Assembly (NCBI GenBank): GCA_944472155.2
Contig: OX235279.1
Span: 52,735,564 to 52,799,563 of the forward strand
Source of the DNA: Trichobilharzia szidati
Taxonomy: Eukaryota > Platyhelminthes > Trematoda > Strigeidida > Schistosomatidae
Direction of reading: 5' to 3'
Length of the DNA: 64,000 bases
How positions within the stretch are numbered: position 1 is the stretch's first letter; each line of letters starts with the position of its first letter. Shown one piece after another: positions 31,805 to 46,800 of the stretch. The translations under genes and the position numbers were made by a program. A model generated the notes under the pieces. The model was given only the letters and a program-made list of their open reading frames with translations. It was not told the origin of the DNA and did no database searches.

Positions 31805-34800
31805 ATGTATTTCTTCACTGAGTGGCCTAGTGTTATAGAATCATTCTACAAAAAGGAGACATTTTCGCTTCGTGTATCTGATGATGGTGAATTTTTCATT
31901 GTGTGTACCGAGGCGGATGTGATTCTTTTCCACATGAGAGTAAGCGTCAAATGCGTTCTTATTATATAGCTTCTCTGTAAAATTGCTCACTTTACCCGCT
32001 CAGATTCTTGTTTAAGGGAGAACGGACCAACATCCTCATTTATTCTGAGATGGGATTCTTCCAAGATAATGTTGTGTGTCAGTTGTTTTTATTTTATCTA
32101 ATTCCGTAGACTGAAAAGGGTGTTGTTATAATATATTGCATTGACAACCTACCATTATCATTACCCAGGTAAATTACTAAAGTACAGTATTATCGAATAT
32201 AGCAGTGTTCCACACCAAGCGATGGATATTTTTACGCTTGATACCAGAATTAAAGTTGCGGAGTGCTGCTGCAAGTAAGAATGAATTTTACTCACGGAAG
32301 CTTAGTGCATTTTGTTTGGGAGAAATTGTTGTCATTGCGACTGTTGAGGGAGACTTGGTACGCATTAATTGGGATGGTTCGTATTTTGGCACCACCCTTA
32401 GTTTAACGTCGATTGGTTTAGAGCCAAATGATATAAACTGCAGTGGTGAGTTTATAAGTTTGTTTTGTGACATTTCCGTTATTGCTAGGTAGTTTAATAC
32501 TTAGGATTTTATAAATCGCACTTGTGCTTCAGGGTTCTAACTGCAACTATAACTACCTTTTGTAAGGCGGAGAATAGTTTTAGCAATTATGAATGTGTTA
32601 TACTGCGTGGTCATGGATTATCCCTGAACAATGGTTAGATTTAAAAATACTGCTGGGACCCGAAAAATAAATTGGTGCGAATTTTTTAGACAACGTGAAA
32701 GAGTTTCGGTCGGACAGTGATGGGGCCGAAAGTATCTACAGTAATTGCAAGTCTGTTAAACTCTAGTGCCAATAAAAAAATTTATGGTGCTAGAGGAAGG
32801 AGTATAAGAGCTGCAGCTTATATCTCGCAGAGGAACAGCAAGCCGTATTACGTTGGACACCAAGGGCCAGAGGATGAAACTTATGGTTTTCGTACTCCAT
32901 CATAAGCTTTATGTTTTGGGTAGTCATTAAGGTTTGGTCAGTAGGATGCATCAATTAATTGATAGACGTGTCATCGCCGTAGCTGCTATAGTCTAAATGT
33001 GCATCAGAATTGGACCTAAGTGACTTTCTGTAGTGTTAGTGTCAGAAGAGCAAGTCAATTACTCTTAAAGCGCTCACGCAGAACGAGGCATTAGACAATT
33101 TGAATAAACGGCAGATCACATGTTGTTTCAGGCTTCTTCAGGAAGAGCATTCCTCGGATGTAATCCACATAACATAGATCTGACCTATGTTCAGGTTGTA
33201 GATAAGTTATGAGGGCAGTTCTGTTGGTGCAGTTGACCGATTCTTCTGTTTCCTAGACTCTCAAAGAAATCCTGGTTGCTGTAGTCGGGATGTTCGAGAC
33301 TGAATACTTCGTAATGGTAACAGGTATTAATTGGTTTTGTAAGATGTTTTCTGTGGAATAGAACATACCTGAAAAGCTTTTTAGACCATAGACGACTACT
33401 GTAAAATGTCAGCTGTTTCAACACATCAGTAATCCAAAAATTAGCCACCTTAGTTTGCTTCGTCGCTATTCCTTGCTGCATTTCTGAGAAAACACACTTC
33501 ATGTCTACATGTTAAAGTATGGCTTCGACTAAGGTTTTTATTATCTTACGTAGGACGCTAGTGCATATGCGTATCGTAGAAGAGTTGCAAATAATAAACG
33601 TATGTTCTTTCTATCCTCTGTTCTTCGTTAGTTTTTATGCAATATGTAAGTTTATTTCCTACTGCATCATATATTTTAAATACTAATTTTTTTTAGATGA
33701 TAGAACCTCGGGACTAAAATACTATTGTAAAACTCTTGAATGGGCCCCAACATTTGGCGGCGCCTTCTCTCTTATTTCTTCCGGTCATGTGGCTTTTATA
33801 ACGTCTCTCGGTTCATCTGGAGATCAATTGGTTTGTTTGACAGTATTATTGTGAATTTATTTTTTATGGAATGTAGTTTCGCTTGCGAAAAGCAGTTTAC
33901 TCGAGTGAAACTAAATTTCTAGCTTATCGTATGTATAGCATTTCAGTTTTTCAATTCATGTCCCATCCAAATATTAGCCGACCGGTATTTAGTAGTTGAA
34001 GTCGGCTTGTCATTGTCTATCAAAGGTAGCATGATAAAATACAATGAATAGTTTATATTGTGATTTAACCGTCGAGGTTAAGAAGAACCAATATCAGTAC
34101 TGGAGTGGCAAAGTATTCACCAAACAGCTCTAGATGATTATGTCTTAATTATTCAGATGAATTGAGGTTTTTTTAAAGTTTTATACCACGCAATCTAAAC
34201 TATTCCTTTCGTGTACAGTGTCCTCAACACTCAGGATTTAGGATTCATTTTCCTGGTCATAACGAGCATACTCATAAGTTGCAATTGGTGATTTTGAAAT
34301 CTACTCCACAATAAAAACAACCCTACTACAGAAACTCAAAATAATCTCCTGCTGAGTGGTTACTGGTTTCGAGGTAGTTTGACCGATGTAGCGAAAACTG
34401 GTAACCAGTCAGAGAAGTTGGGCAGTAACTATACACAATTTCAGTAGTCTGTTTCCAGTTTTCCTTTCATTGATGTTGGTTCGTGATACATTAAATTGGA
34501 ATCTATACACATTCACTATCGAACTTCAGATGAATTGCTGACGAATTAACTTACGGATTTGGATTTTGACGGCATGCTTTATACTGGTAATATTAAGCCT
34601 ACTTAACTCCAGTGAAAATGTTTACAACTTTTGGTAATTTATTCGTATTGTAACGAATCCGTTTGCTTAGCAACACTTAGTTCTCAAGCAATTTCCATAT
34701 GAACGCCCACCATATACTACCAACTAGCATATATTAATCTCTTTGGTGATAACCTACCCAATTTTAAAATGAAATTGCCAGATAGAGTTTAACATAGTTA

Positions 34801-37800
34801 AGGGTGTTGGTGGTTGCGTTTAGAAAACATGCTACACAATGTACTTTCTGATAGGCAGTAATGGTCTTGCACTACTGTCTGTAGTTTATCCCCCTGTACT
34901 ATGTAAAAAGAAAATTAGGTGCAATATCACACATGCTGCAAATTCGCCATTGTATCAAAAGTGCTGTTTGCATTGAAGCCCAGTGACCATTTTGAGCTAG
35001 TAAGTTGAAGTCCCTGTTTTGCAAGTTGTATCCCATAGTGCCCAAACTTACAGTGAGTAATCTTTCGGTACCGCACGCAGACGCTTGATAATTCTGCACA
35101 CTCATAATTCGATTACATTTCTAAATCATTAGTCTTTCGCTAAGACAGTTGTGTGCATAGCATTCTGTCTAAAACGCGTATCATTAAACGGCGCAAAATC
35201 GTTGTGATATGCATAATCATATCTTACTACGATATTAAGGTCGTACTCATATTGTTGTTGGTATTTTTCATGCTCTTAAATTTCAAGCCAATTGAAGCAA
35301 AGTTGGTTGAGAATGCTACTAACTCAACAAGCACAGCAGTGAATAATCGCTTCCGGTCACTGGCAGTTGGGACACAAAGGTAAAGTAATTCCTTTCTTTC
35401 TGTGGTAAAATTGTTTTCAACCATATTGTCTTCATCATTGAATAAGACAGTGCTTGTGAGTAACACTAAAATTGTGATCTGACCAATATAGATGTCATCA
35501 ATCCACTCCATCTTCTCTCAGAGATGATTTATTACAAATATGTTCAAAGCGATTCAATAAAATTTATCCATTCTTCCCTAGATAATGCAGATAAGTGAAC
35601 GTCGTAATTTCATTCATTTACCGTAATAATTCCGTTTTATGTCAAAAGTCATCTATGTATAACATTATGAGTAAGAAATTATTTCACTGTGGAAGATGAT
35701 GTTCCCACTAATATTCGTAAACGCTTTCTAAAGAAATAAGTAGCAGTATTTCCGTGTTAGAAAGGAATTCCGTTTTCACGGCAGTATTTTTGCCCATAAC
35801 TTTCATCCTCCATGTAGTGGAAAGTGAATTATTGTACATAATAAAGAACTTCCTACAAACAGTAGACAGAGGCTAAATCATGCCTATCTGTCACTATGAG
35901 AGAATAAATAAATTAATACATTATAACCTGAAATATTCGCTATTTAAGTACATGGTGGCACGAGCGGTGGTGCACCTAACTATAGACTCCTTACATGCAA
36001 CGTCAATTACACAACTGTAAACCTTTATTCGTTATCTGCACTTTAATAACGATTTTTCTTATTGGGCTCTCAAATATGCAACACTCTTTTCAGTGGCCAG
36101 GTAAATGTAGAATATCCAATTCCACTCTTATGTCTGAACAAGAGACAGAGATAGCAGCAATATTTAGTCTGAACAGTGCAGCCTACATCTCCGTTACAAC
36201 TATCAACATTGTTTTTGGCTTGTATGACGTGTTGCTTTGATTTACCTCAGACACTCAGTTGAAGATCATGTTTGAGACTATGATGTACACTTGATTTCCT
36301 GCTATGAATAGCATTCTGCGGTTCAAATCAAAATCCGGGTTCGGAGGTTCCAAGAGTAGGACACTAACACAAACTCCATCATGCTATTGTTATCTGCAGA
36401 ACAATTGGCGGACAATCTATCTGAATGGAAATCGGATGTGTACTGACTGAAAAAAGATCTAGGCTTCATATTTCACCTACGAGCTTTCTGATATAAAAGT
36501 CAAAGGGTGGACACGTATAGTATAGCGGATTAGTTTCTGCATCGGAATTCCATTGATTTCCATATAAATGGTACCAATCAACGTTCCTTTCTTTCGAATG
36601 CAACTAAACCTTTCCTGACTGATGTAGTGTCTGAAATATCATTGTGTTTTTATTTTTATATTGATAATAGATGCAGACTGAGACGAAACGGTTGTTATGC
36701 TCTATGGCATAAATTAATGATATATCAGTGATGATGATGATTCAAGATGGGATTTATTAATAAATATCCTATAAACCTTCCGTTTTAATACTGATGAATT
36801 CTTTGTTATTTCTTTCCTAGTAGTAGTGAAGTCCTCTTGTACAGAATGGATGAAGTCTCTGGTACTGTTCAGGTGCAACACACTCTTCGAATGCATAACC
36901 GCGAATCATCTTGTTAGTGTTTTCTCATATTCTTTGTTTATCTTTACGTGTCATCATGTACTTATATGCTTTATTTTATAAACATGAAACCAAGTATGTT
37001 TTACGCGATAAGCTGTCAAATATTTATGAGAATGTTCACACTGAATTAACATGTAATTTCAGTAATCAGCACTTCAGTATTCAAGATGCACAATAACAAT
37101 AGTTTAAACAGTTCGGAACCCAGTAGCGTTGTTAGCGGAAGACGTGAAAAGATTAGCTGTCTTTGATCATAGGTGTCTGCGTTCTATCTCCCGTGTGAAG
37201 TGGTATATTAAGGTGAGCAATATTGAGGTTGGGCGTCCAGTGCTAGATAAGCAGGGGAAGTCAATCGACGAGGCTGTGAAATTACATCGACTGAGATGGC
37301 TAGGATATGTGTTACATATGCCTAGCCATCGCCTTCCTCGACTGACGGGCAATGTTAGCTGACAAATGGTCATGCTGGAAAAGAGCTAGCGGCGGTTAAA
37401 CCAAAACATGGCACCAGTCAATGAAATCCACAACAGTTAGTTTCAGCCAGCCAAGTAGGAAGGTGTAGATTGGCTTCCTGGTTGGGGTCCTCGGGACGGT
37501 GAAAACTAATAGTTGGAAACAATTGGTGACATGGCTCAAAATCGTTCTCGATGGCGCAGATGCATCCACTCCTTGTGACCTATGATTTCCAATGAAGCTA
37601 TATTGTTCTGCGTCATTATTATTCCTTCGTCTCACACCTCTTTTTCCTGTCTCTAATATGCACTTCTCCTATTTTCTTCTCTTGCTTTGTGTGCTACATG
37701 GAATGTGGCGACTGGAACTGCCGCATATATGTGCAAAGTTCTATGTCGAAAACAAACAGCGTTGTTAGCCTATATACTTCATGAAACACACACAAATTCA

Positions 37801-40800
37801 TAGTGACGATAATAGTACAAAGCTAGTCATTGATAAATACACAGTATTAGAAAGGTGCACTGAGTTATCACGTGTATCTTTAAATTGATTAAGTAATAAT
37901 GAAACAAAGACGTAACTTTGCCTGTTTCTTTAGCCTGTCCCAAGACCGGACAACGAGGGAAGGGACTAGCAACATTACCCCAGAAAATCAACCCAATCGG
38001 TACGGAAACATCACAGTACTGAAATAAAAACATGAAGATAAGCATGTTCCTTGCACGAATTTGAGAGGCGGAATGACGCAGGAAACCAGTCAATATGAGG
38101 CATGGTATGTCCCTACCATGTTTAGGGTTACAAGCTTGCTCAGATTGCAAAATAAATGAGGAAATAAAGTTATAGAGATTATGGAAATGCATAGGAGCAA
38201 ATGGATTGGAAGTGGGCTCTACAAATTGTTAACTACAGAGTCAACAATCTTCTCCGGTCATCCAGACAACAAACACTAACACACTGATAGTTCGGTTATC
38301 ATGATGCCACTAAGAGCATTCAGGGCTCGCATGTACTGGCGACCTACCTCCTCCAGAATAATGATAGCGAGATTCAACTCAAAAGGTGGGAGGGTTAAAT
38401 TTACACAGTGCTACACTCCAACAAACAATGCAGACCCAGTGGAAGAGACGGAGGACTTCTACAGACAGCTCAAAACAGTAATCGACATAACCCCGACTAG
38501 ATGGAGACATCGAAGTTTCAATCGGTGATATGAATGCAAAGCAAACCGACAGCAAACAAATACAGACAGAACTCATTGTGCGTTGTGAGGCGATCGGTGA
38601 AATGAACGAGGGCGGTGAACTCTTTGCAGACTTCTGTCGGTTTATTGATATGGGGATTGATGCAGCATGTGCAATCACAAGGAGTCAAATATCTCACCAA
38701 ATGGATGCATCCGAAATCAGATAGACTTCAAAGGGATGTCGAGAGAGTGGATGTGCAGCCTCGTAAAACACTGTGTCAAGAAGAGTAGCTCAGATCATTA
38801 TCTACTGCAAGGGACTTTCAAGATCACTTTGAAAGCCTTCAAAGAAGCTGGTGATGAACCATAATAGAAGCTCAACAATCGCAAACCAACGGACTAAGTT
38901 ACCAAGGATGAGTTCACTGCAGTCATCAGAAAGAAGTCAGAGACACTAAGTGGCATCACCGAGGGAACCTGCGTTGAAGAACACTGCGACTCTCTGAAAG
39001 TGATGTTGAAGGAAGCCTGTATTGTATAGCCATCTGAGTGAGGAAGGAAGACACACTTGTGCAACCTGATAGTCGAGAGGCGAGGATGGTGGAACAGAAG
39101 ATGAACCAGTGCAAAGGTGGACAGGGAAAGGAACAAGCTGAGTTTATTCTACACCTCACTGAACAGAGTAGTGAAGAGTGAAGATGAGTGTGAGACGAAA
39201 GGCGAAAAACGACTTTATGACACACTGGCCACTAGGAAGAGATATCTCAGAATACTATGTCAGATAACCAGGTCGCTGTCCATGAAGAGTCAACACCGAT
39301 GAGACGAATGAAAGAGAACCTAGGAAGGAAGGAGGAGAAACACAGGAAACTCTGGGCTTATTTCTTCATTAACAGGAGAAATCTAAAGAAAGTCATCTCT
39401 CCCACTTATCCAGGCACTATGGTGTCAACCACAAGCAGCACAGATGAAGATATCCTCATCAGGAGGAGATCAGAGCTTATGTGTGCATTAGTGTAGTCGA
39501 CTAAGAAGGACCGAAGAGGAGAGAGTGAAATGGATGTGTGCTACTGAATCTATATGTCCTACTTGGAATTCGAAGAAATAATAATAATAATAAGATAAAG
39601 ACGCATCACCCATTCAATTATGTATGCATTTAGCGTCTCTCTGCATTAACAAAGTTTCACAGAAACTGTCTATTATGATTACTTCAGGCTCGCGTGAACA
39701 ATTAGGAGCTGTGTCTGAAGTTGTATGGTCCCCAGACGGTTATACTTTGGCAGTTGCTTGGCTACACTGTGGCTGGGCATTGTGGTCAGTGTTTGGTGCC
39801 CTTATATACTCGAGTTTCGGTGAGCGCATTAACCCGTTGTATCAAGTACATGTTTCAAATCTGGTAAGCATAATATTATTGTGTGTAGTAGACTCTTGAT
39901 ACTCTTAGTTCTTGTCGAATGCATTAGAAATATTCAGTTTTACACGAATTGAATCATACCGCAATACTTTATTTATTGTACAGGTTGTATACACCTCATC
40001 ATTCACCTGTCGTTGGTTAAGTGTAAAATAAGTTAAAACTGGCAAGTATTTTGGGAAATAGTCTGTACAACAGAATGCCTTTTGTTCTTTTCGGAGTAGA
40101 TACGTAACCTTATAGCTAAAAATTTAGTAGGGAAAGACTACATAGATTTCTAGTCTTTGCTGGTTGCAGGACTTAATATGGTTAATGGATTAGACATGAA
40201 GATTTAAGTTGCATTTAATCTGGATTTACTTTCATTCTAGAGAAAAATGTAATGATCATACTTTTAAGTGGTACGTATTTTTGTCTGTTCATGTAGTTTT
40301 GAGTATTTGATTGAACTAGCCTGTGACTGGAGTAAAACAGATACTTCAGTGAAAAATAATAACATCCTCATAGATGATGACATGCATCTTTTTGGTCACT
40401 CATTAACTCGAGTAGATTAACGCTGGTTTGTACAATCCAATGCACATTCTTAGCTTCTCTCATCATATGTAGTATCATAAGAGCATTATTTTCTTAAATC
40501 ACATCGGTCGAAGTATGTTCGCGACAGTGGGAGGTGAAAATCCACCCTAGACAGTACATCTAATATTTGTGCTACTCTGTATACTTTCGAATTTATTCAA
40601 ACATTAAAAGTTTGTGAACTGTGATTTCTCTCTAGAAATCAAACGCAGAACTTAAAATTTCTTCACACAATCCTTAACTGTATAAATAAATATTAGCTCA
40701 AACTAAACAACTTTATAAATAAAAGTACCAGTCGTTTGATTCTTTTGCTTTGCAAGTGGAGCATAGGGCATCAAGCTTTTGAATTCTCAGCAGCCGTGGT

Positions 40801-43800
40801 ATTGTTTTTTATAGAGTGGTGTTTCTAGTTGCACGCCTAACATTCTCTCTTTTTCAAACTTACTGTCTTCTAGTGAAGAAGAAAAGGATTTGGAATGCGT
40901 TAGGCACTAAACCCCAGACCACATGTGTGGTTGGCAGGCATATTCTACCACTGAACCGCTAAGTCAAAAGTTAATACCAACCCACCCACCGAAGCGGAGG
41001 TCCGTAAGGAACTCCAAGTGTTAAAACGCCATAAGGCGCCCGGCCCAGACAATTTACCCCCGGCTCTTTTTAAAGATGGTGGCGAGACTCTTACAATGGC
41101 TCTAACTGGGTTGTTCAGGAAGGTATGGGAAACTGAGAGTGTACCATCAATGTGGAACGAAGCCATCATCGTCCCTATCTTTAGAAAGGGTCGACGTAAT
41201 TCGTGTGACAATCATAGGGGTATCAGTCTGCTACCAGTCGCGTCTAAATTATTGGCTTCTGTCTTGCTTTGCAGGCTGTGCAAAATACGTGAAGGATTGA
41301 TTCGCGAAGAGCAGGCTGGATTTCGTTCAGGTCGTGGATGCATTGATCATGTGTTCACCCTTCGTCAGTTGTTGGAACACCGCCACACGTATTGCAGGTC
41401 AACGATCGTTGTGTTTCTTGATATTAGGGCTGCCTTCGATTCGTTGGACAGAACTGTGCTCTGGAACTGTCTGTTAGAGAGAGGTGTACCTGAGAAATTT
41501 GTTAACATCTTGAAAGCTCTATACAGAAACACGTCAGGTAGAGTGAGGGCATACAACCAACTATCACCACTGTTCCCAACCAACAGTGGGGTTAGACAGG
41601 GTTGCCCAATCTCTCCATTTCTCTTTAATTTTGCCATCGATGACATTCTGGAGTCAGCTCTGAAGGATGTGCGTGAAGGTGGTGTAGATCTGCTACCTGG
41701 AGATAGACTTTTCGACCTCGAGTATGCAGACGATATCGTCTTACTGTGCGATAGCATGCAGGCTGCCCAAATCGCACTTAATCAGTTGGCGATCAGTGTC
41801 TGTAAGTATGGTATGTGCTTTGCTCCGTCTAAGTGCAAAGTACTGTTACAAGATTGGCAGGAGCCTGTACCTGCACTCACTCTTGCGGGTGAACCGCTTG
41901 AAGTTCTCGATAAGTGTGTGTACCTAGGTAGTTGTGTGAGTGCTGGCGGAGGGGTGACGGATGAGATTTCCAACCGTATAATGAAGGCTAGGGTGGCATA
42001 CATCAACTTGTGCCACCTCTGGCGCCGTCGCGACGTTAGCCTGGCTGTCAAAGGTCGGGTATCCAATGCTTCGGTGCGGGCTGTCTTGCTCTACGCCTGT
42101 GAAACCTGGCCTGTCCGAGCTGAGGATGTGCGGCGACTCTGCGTGTTCGATCATCGCTTTCTCCGCAGGATTGCTTGCTTTCGATGGCATCATCGCGTGA
42201 GTAATTCTGAGGTTCGGCAGCGTGTGTTTGAACACAGTGGAGATCACCATTCGTTGAGTGTCGTCATCTGGAAACACCAGCTCCGGTGGCTTGGACATGT
42301 GCTGCGAATGTCATCCCAGAGGCTTCTGTACAGGTCTCTGTTCGCTAGCCCTGGGACGGGATGGAAAAGGCGGAGGGGTGGTCAGTCCATGATGTGGCGT
42401 CGTGGGATGAAGGATATTTGTGCTAGATTAGCATCGGTTGGTGTGTCACGACTCCCTGGTTGGGGTCCACGAGATAGCTCAAATCGATGGCTCGAAACAT
42501 TATCGGATATGGCCAAGAATCGTAATCAATGGCGAACGTGCTGCAATTTCCTTCTTTCTTCCCTTCCTGATGATAGTTAACGAATACTGTTTGAACTTGT
42601 TAAACATCACTGTTTTCCTTCCTGATGAAGTTCTTTATCCGTTTTCTACCTATATTTTTACTTTTAATCTATGTTGTTTTATTATTATTGTGTGGCTCAT
42701 CTTTCTTGGTGCCATATTGTACCAAGTTTTTCTGCGTTTAAATAATAATAGTAATAAGTCAAAAGCCTCTTATGTCCGTAACTAAGATTTAGGCATCTGA
42801 ACTATTACACTAGAAATTCCATGACGAAAGTAAGTGAATATACCCTAATCTAGGGTTTCTTTCTTACTGTTCCTCTTCACCCTTGTAAATGATCCTGTCT
42901 TAACACGAAGGATTCCTTAAGTGTCGCTAGCTGATAGTCAGTAAAACACTCACGTTGTCAATTTTAGATTTGAATGATGGTCATAAATTGTGATGAAAAT
43001 TTTCTGTTTGTCTATTGTGACTGCGCAATGGATTCACCCATTTGATAATTTTTACAAAGGTGTCTGTACACGTGGGTTGTAAAACTCATCTTTTGACATT
43101 ATCTCGACTGTGACTATCATTTACACAAAAGCTAATTGACATAAGGAAGGAGTGGAAGTATTAGAAGGTCAACTATGTGTGTTTCAGCCCTTTAATAAGA
43201 CAATGGAATCCACATAGAGAGAAGTTACAGTGGAAAAAAGTAATGTCAAATTTTAAAATCAATCTTTGAGAAGAATTAATTTGATAAACAAATAATTTTT
43301 ACATTATTATGCGATAGGCTGCACAAATTGCATTGTTATTCAAAATTTATTGTGATTTAATTTTAGTCATGGGGTCACCATGGTTATAATATTCTGGGCT
43401 CAATCATTTTTACCAGGAAGCTTATTTCTGGAAATGCCGACGTCATGTTTACAGAATTTCATACCAAAGGAAAACCCAATTTAAACTCATCAAAAGAGGA
43501 GGAGGATAGTATTCAGTCGCCAGATTCTTTTGGTTGTCAGAATAGTCACTCAAAAAGGAAGTCGTATCTCGTCGTCTTTCACTTGACTAAGTCTGCAGTA
43601 ACTGCCAATCCAACTTCTGTAAGTATAAAAGAACATTTTTCATCTGTTTCTGTTCAGTTAGTTATTTTCGGTGAATATTCTCATTGAAACAGGTCTAGAG
43701 GTGTAGGTTAATAGTTGCCTTATTCATCTAAATAATATTAGAAATATTTGTAAATGGTTATGTTTTATCACTACTTGAGATCAACTAACTGAAGGGTTAC

Positions 43801-46800
43801 CTTAGCATGAGTGCCAACACTCCAGTTTCTATCATCAAAATAAGATGAAATTCCATGAACCGAAGAGAACCATTAGGTTAAAATTTTGTGGAAATGGTTA
43901 ACACTAGCTTATTGTTTTTACTCAAAATTTCCTTAAACCGTATCTCCAAAAATCGAAAATTATGTACTAGTAGGTAGCATACCACTAAAGTTTTGTAGGT
44001 GAGTGGCGAATTCCAATCTTTCAAAACTATACCATTAGGGTTCTTAATTGTTACTGTCCTTTGGAATTATCTTGAAAAAGTTGTTTAAAGGTGTCAGTTT
44101 TTGTGTGGCACTTATTTTGTTGTGTACCAAATATTGTTTATAGTTTATCGTTATGACTTTTGTCGGCAATCGTTTAGAAATTTGGTGGCGTATGTAATTT
44201 GTGTTCGAAACGTCATCAGTTGATATTTGTTTACAACACTGTGTGATTTATCAAAATAAAATCTTATCCATATTGCTTACACTGTGTTTTAAGGGTAGCA
44301 GTAAATACTAAGAAATTGCTAATTGTTTTTAGATGGTGTGGAGGCACGCACAGTCTATTGGTTCTGGAGAAATTTGTGTTTGTGTTATCTTCAAAAGGCG
44401 TTGAGTTTCTGTGTAAAATGTGGGCTTGTTTCATTCTTGTGAAGCATTTTCATGGGATCTGTCAACTTTTGATATGTAGTCGTTAAGACTTCTTCATTAT
44501 GGATACTCTCAATGGTTATTGGTGTCTCATGTTTCAATACAGCGGTGTTTATGTACTTTTTGACATCATGGAGATTTTGGTGTCTTAAAGTACCATGTAC
44601 TTACAGAGTTTACTATTTAAAACTGCCTCAAAACTTCTACTTACTATACTCATTTGCTTTTTACAACCAGTCACCAAGCCAATGAGTAATTGAGTTAGTC
44701 TGAAACAGTAGTGCATGGTTAATGCCTTAAGCTACTTGGTTTCTTAGTGGAACATAGGATTTCAGTGGAGAGGACTTTCATCGTACTCGGTTCCCTGCCA
44801 TTATTCTGCCAGACTTCATGACTGCACGCAAACTTTGGTCCCTTCTTGAAATGGTCTTTTCCACCTTTTCGCGTTCCCCTTGTGTGTTGCCGTACATGTG
44901 AAGGTCTCCTCAGCGTATGTCCAATACATTTACATTTCCTTCCAAATCTTTGTTGCCACGCCTATAACTGCCACCTTGATGTTGTTTGCATAGCGGTTAG
45001 ACTAAAAGCAGTCATTACGATGTACATCGGCTCCACAATCCAGACAAATCGAATGGCGAATGAACCCGTATTGGTCACCGGAAACCATGGGAATGTAGCT
45101 CCTGACGCTGCCTTTTGAATGAGATTTCAAGTCAAGGACTCGGGTGGGGAGTGCTCCCTTAAGACAACCACCTGCACCGGTCTGGGTGCCTGAGCAGTAT
45201 CCCCGTCCCCTCAGTAACAATAAAAACAATAAATCATGAGGAAATTTAATCACATGCTCTTTATTATGCTCACGAACAACCATAATGGTATTTCTAGCAA
45301 CGTATTTTTAACTTCATTTCTATACACAGACTTGATATGATTATGAACAATAAGTTGTGTTCGAAACCTCATCCAGTAAATCACACCGTCTCACTGTGTG
45401 ACATATCTAATAAACAAATTAACGTAAACTTTTGTTATTTTTGCTATCCCTGGTGTTTCCACTTCCATCGGCCTCTCGCCTTTGCTTAATTTCTCAGACT
45501 ATCTGTGCCTTTCAGAGATGTCCGTGAGTAGCCTTCAAAATGCTGGCCCACAGTGTGATATCTAACACAGATATTCTGAAACCACATGCCACGTCCGAGC
45601 CAGCCAGCCACCTACAATATTCGGACACTGATGCAAATCGAAGAAAACAGGCAAGTCTGACAAAATAAACTAGGAAACTTCCCTATCGTTATCTGCTGTA
45701 TTTCGGGGACTCGTATTCAATATCCTAGTAAAGCACTTTGAATATCTTCTCCATCTAGAAGTTCGAGTAGTATGTGCTACCTGCGCTTACCTGAGGGCCA
45801 TGTGGCGTCGTCATCCGACGAAAGAGCTCAAGCTGCACTACTCTACTGGATTCCCATTAACAGTCGTTTATGTACTGTAAGTCTGGAAGGTCATACGAGA
45901 GTAAGAAGTGATAAGCCAGGTAGGCAGTGCCTATTTGTAGTCTATGCCTATGCACCGATGGATTGCTGCCCGGATGCAGATCAAGGACGGACGATCTCCT
46001 TAAACAATCGCGTCAGAGGGATATCGTAGTGCTAGCTGGGGAGTTGAATGAACAAGTCGAGTGTGAGATTAAACAGTGTTTGCGTAAGGTAGCTGGATTC
46101 TGTTCCCGCTCATTCAAGCCACCAACAGCAAGAAGCATGGTGTCAGCGAGATGGTCCGTGAGCCAAATGGAACACTAATTACCAGTCTGAAAATACGCCT
46201 GCAGCGGTGGGTGGAGCAATTCCAGAAGCATTTGTATACCTGATCGTCGGCGCCAGCAATCAACATCATCAGCTACAGTGCTCCTTCGTCGGTCAATACC
46301 GACCCACCAATCAAAGCACATGTCCGAAAGGAACTCCAAGTGTTGAGGTGCCATAAGATACCCGACCCAGACAATCTACCTCTGGCTCATTTTGAAGGTG
46401 GTGGCGAGATTCTTGTCATGACTTTGACTGCATTGTTTAGGAAAGGTGAGGATGTTCTATCAATGTGGAATGAAGCCATCATCGTCCCTATCTTTAAAAA
46501 GGGCTGACGTAACATGTGATTCGCGAAGAGCAGGCTGGGTTTCGTTCAGACCGTTCATGTATTGACTATGTGTTCATCCTTCGTCAGTTGTTGGAAGACC
46601 TTCACACTTATTGTAGGCCAACAATCCTTATGTTCCTTGGTATTAAGGCTGCGTTTGATTCGTTGCACAGAACGGTTCATCAGAACAGTGTCAGGAAAGG
46701 GTGTACCTGAGAATTATTTAACGTCCTGTAAGCCCTATTTAGAAATACCTGAGGTAGAGCGACGGCATACAACCATCTATCCTCTCTGTTCCCCACTCAA

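Noticed and set aside
36096..36102. Seven-base exon candidate between TTTTCAG and GTAAAT
   Set aside because: Good splice sites, but its length would not restore phase to the next located exon without a further unseen exon.
36150..36235. Candidate for the missing RIC1 exon (ISVTTINIV-like frame after a TTTAG acceptor)
   Set aside because: Weak similarity, and no donor leaves the one-base phase needed by the exon at 39634.
41365..42298. Minus-strand open frames opposite the RTE-A RT
   Set aside because: Antisense shadows of a conserved RT frame.
44205..45385. Two copies of GTGTTCGAAAC followed by a TCATC-type string (44209 and 45357), resembling the 3' side of a hammerhead ribozyme
   Set aside because: No CUGANGA core lies at a suitable upstream distance, and the flanks do not fold convincingly by eye.
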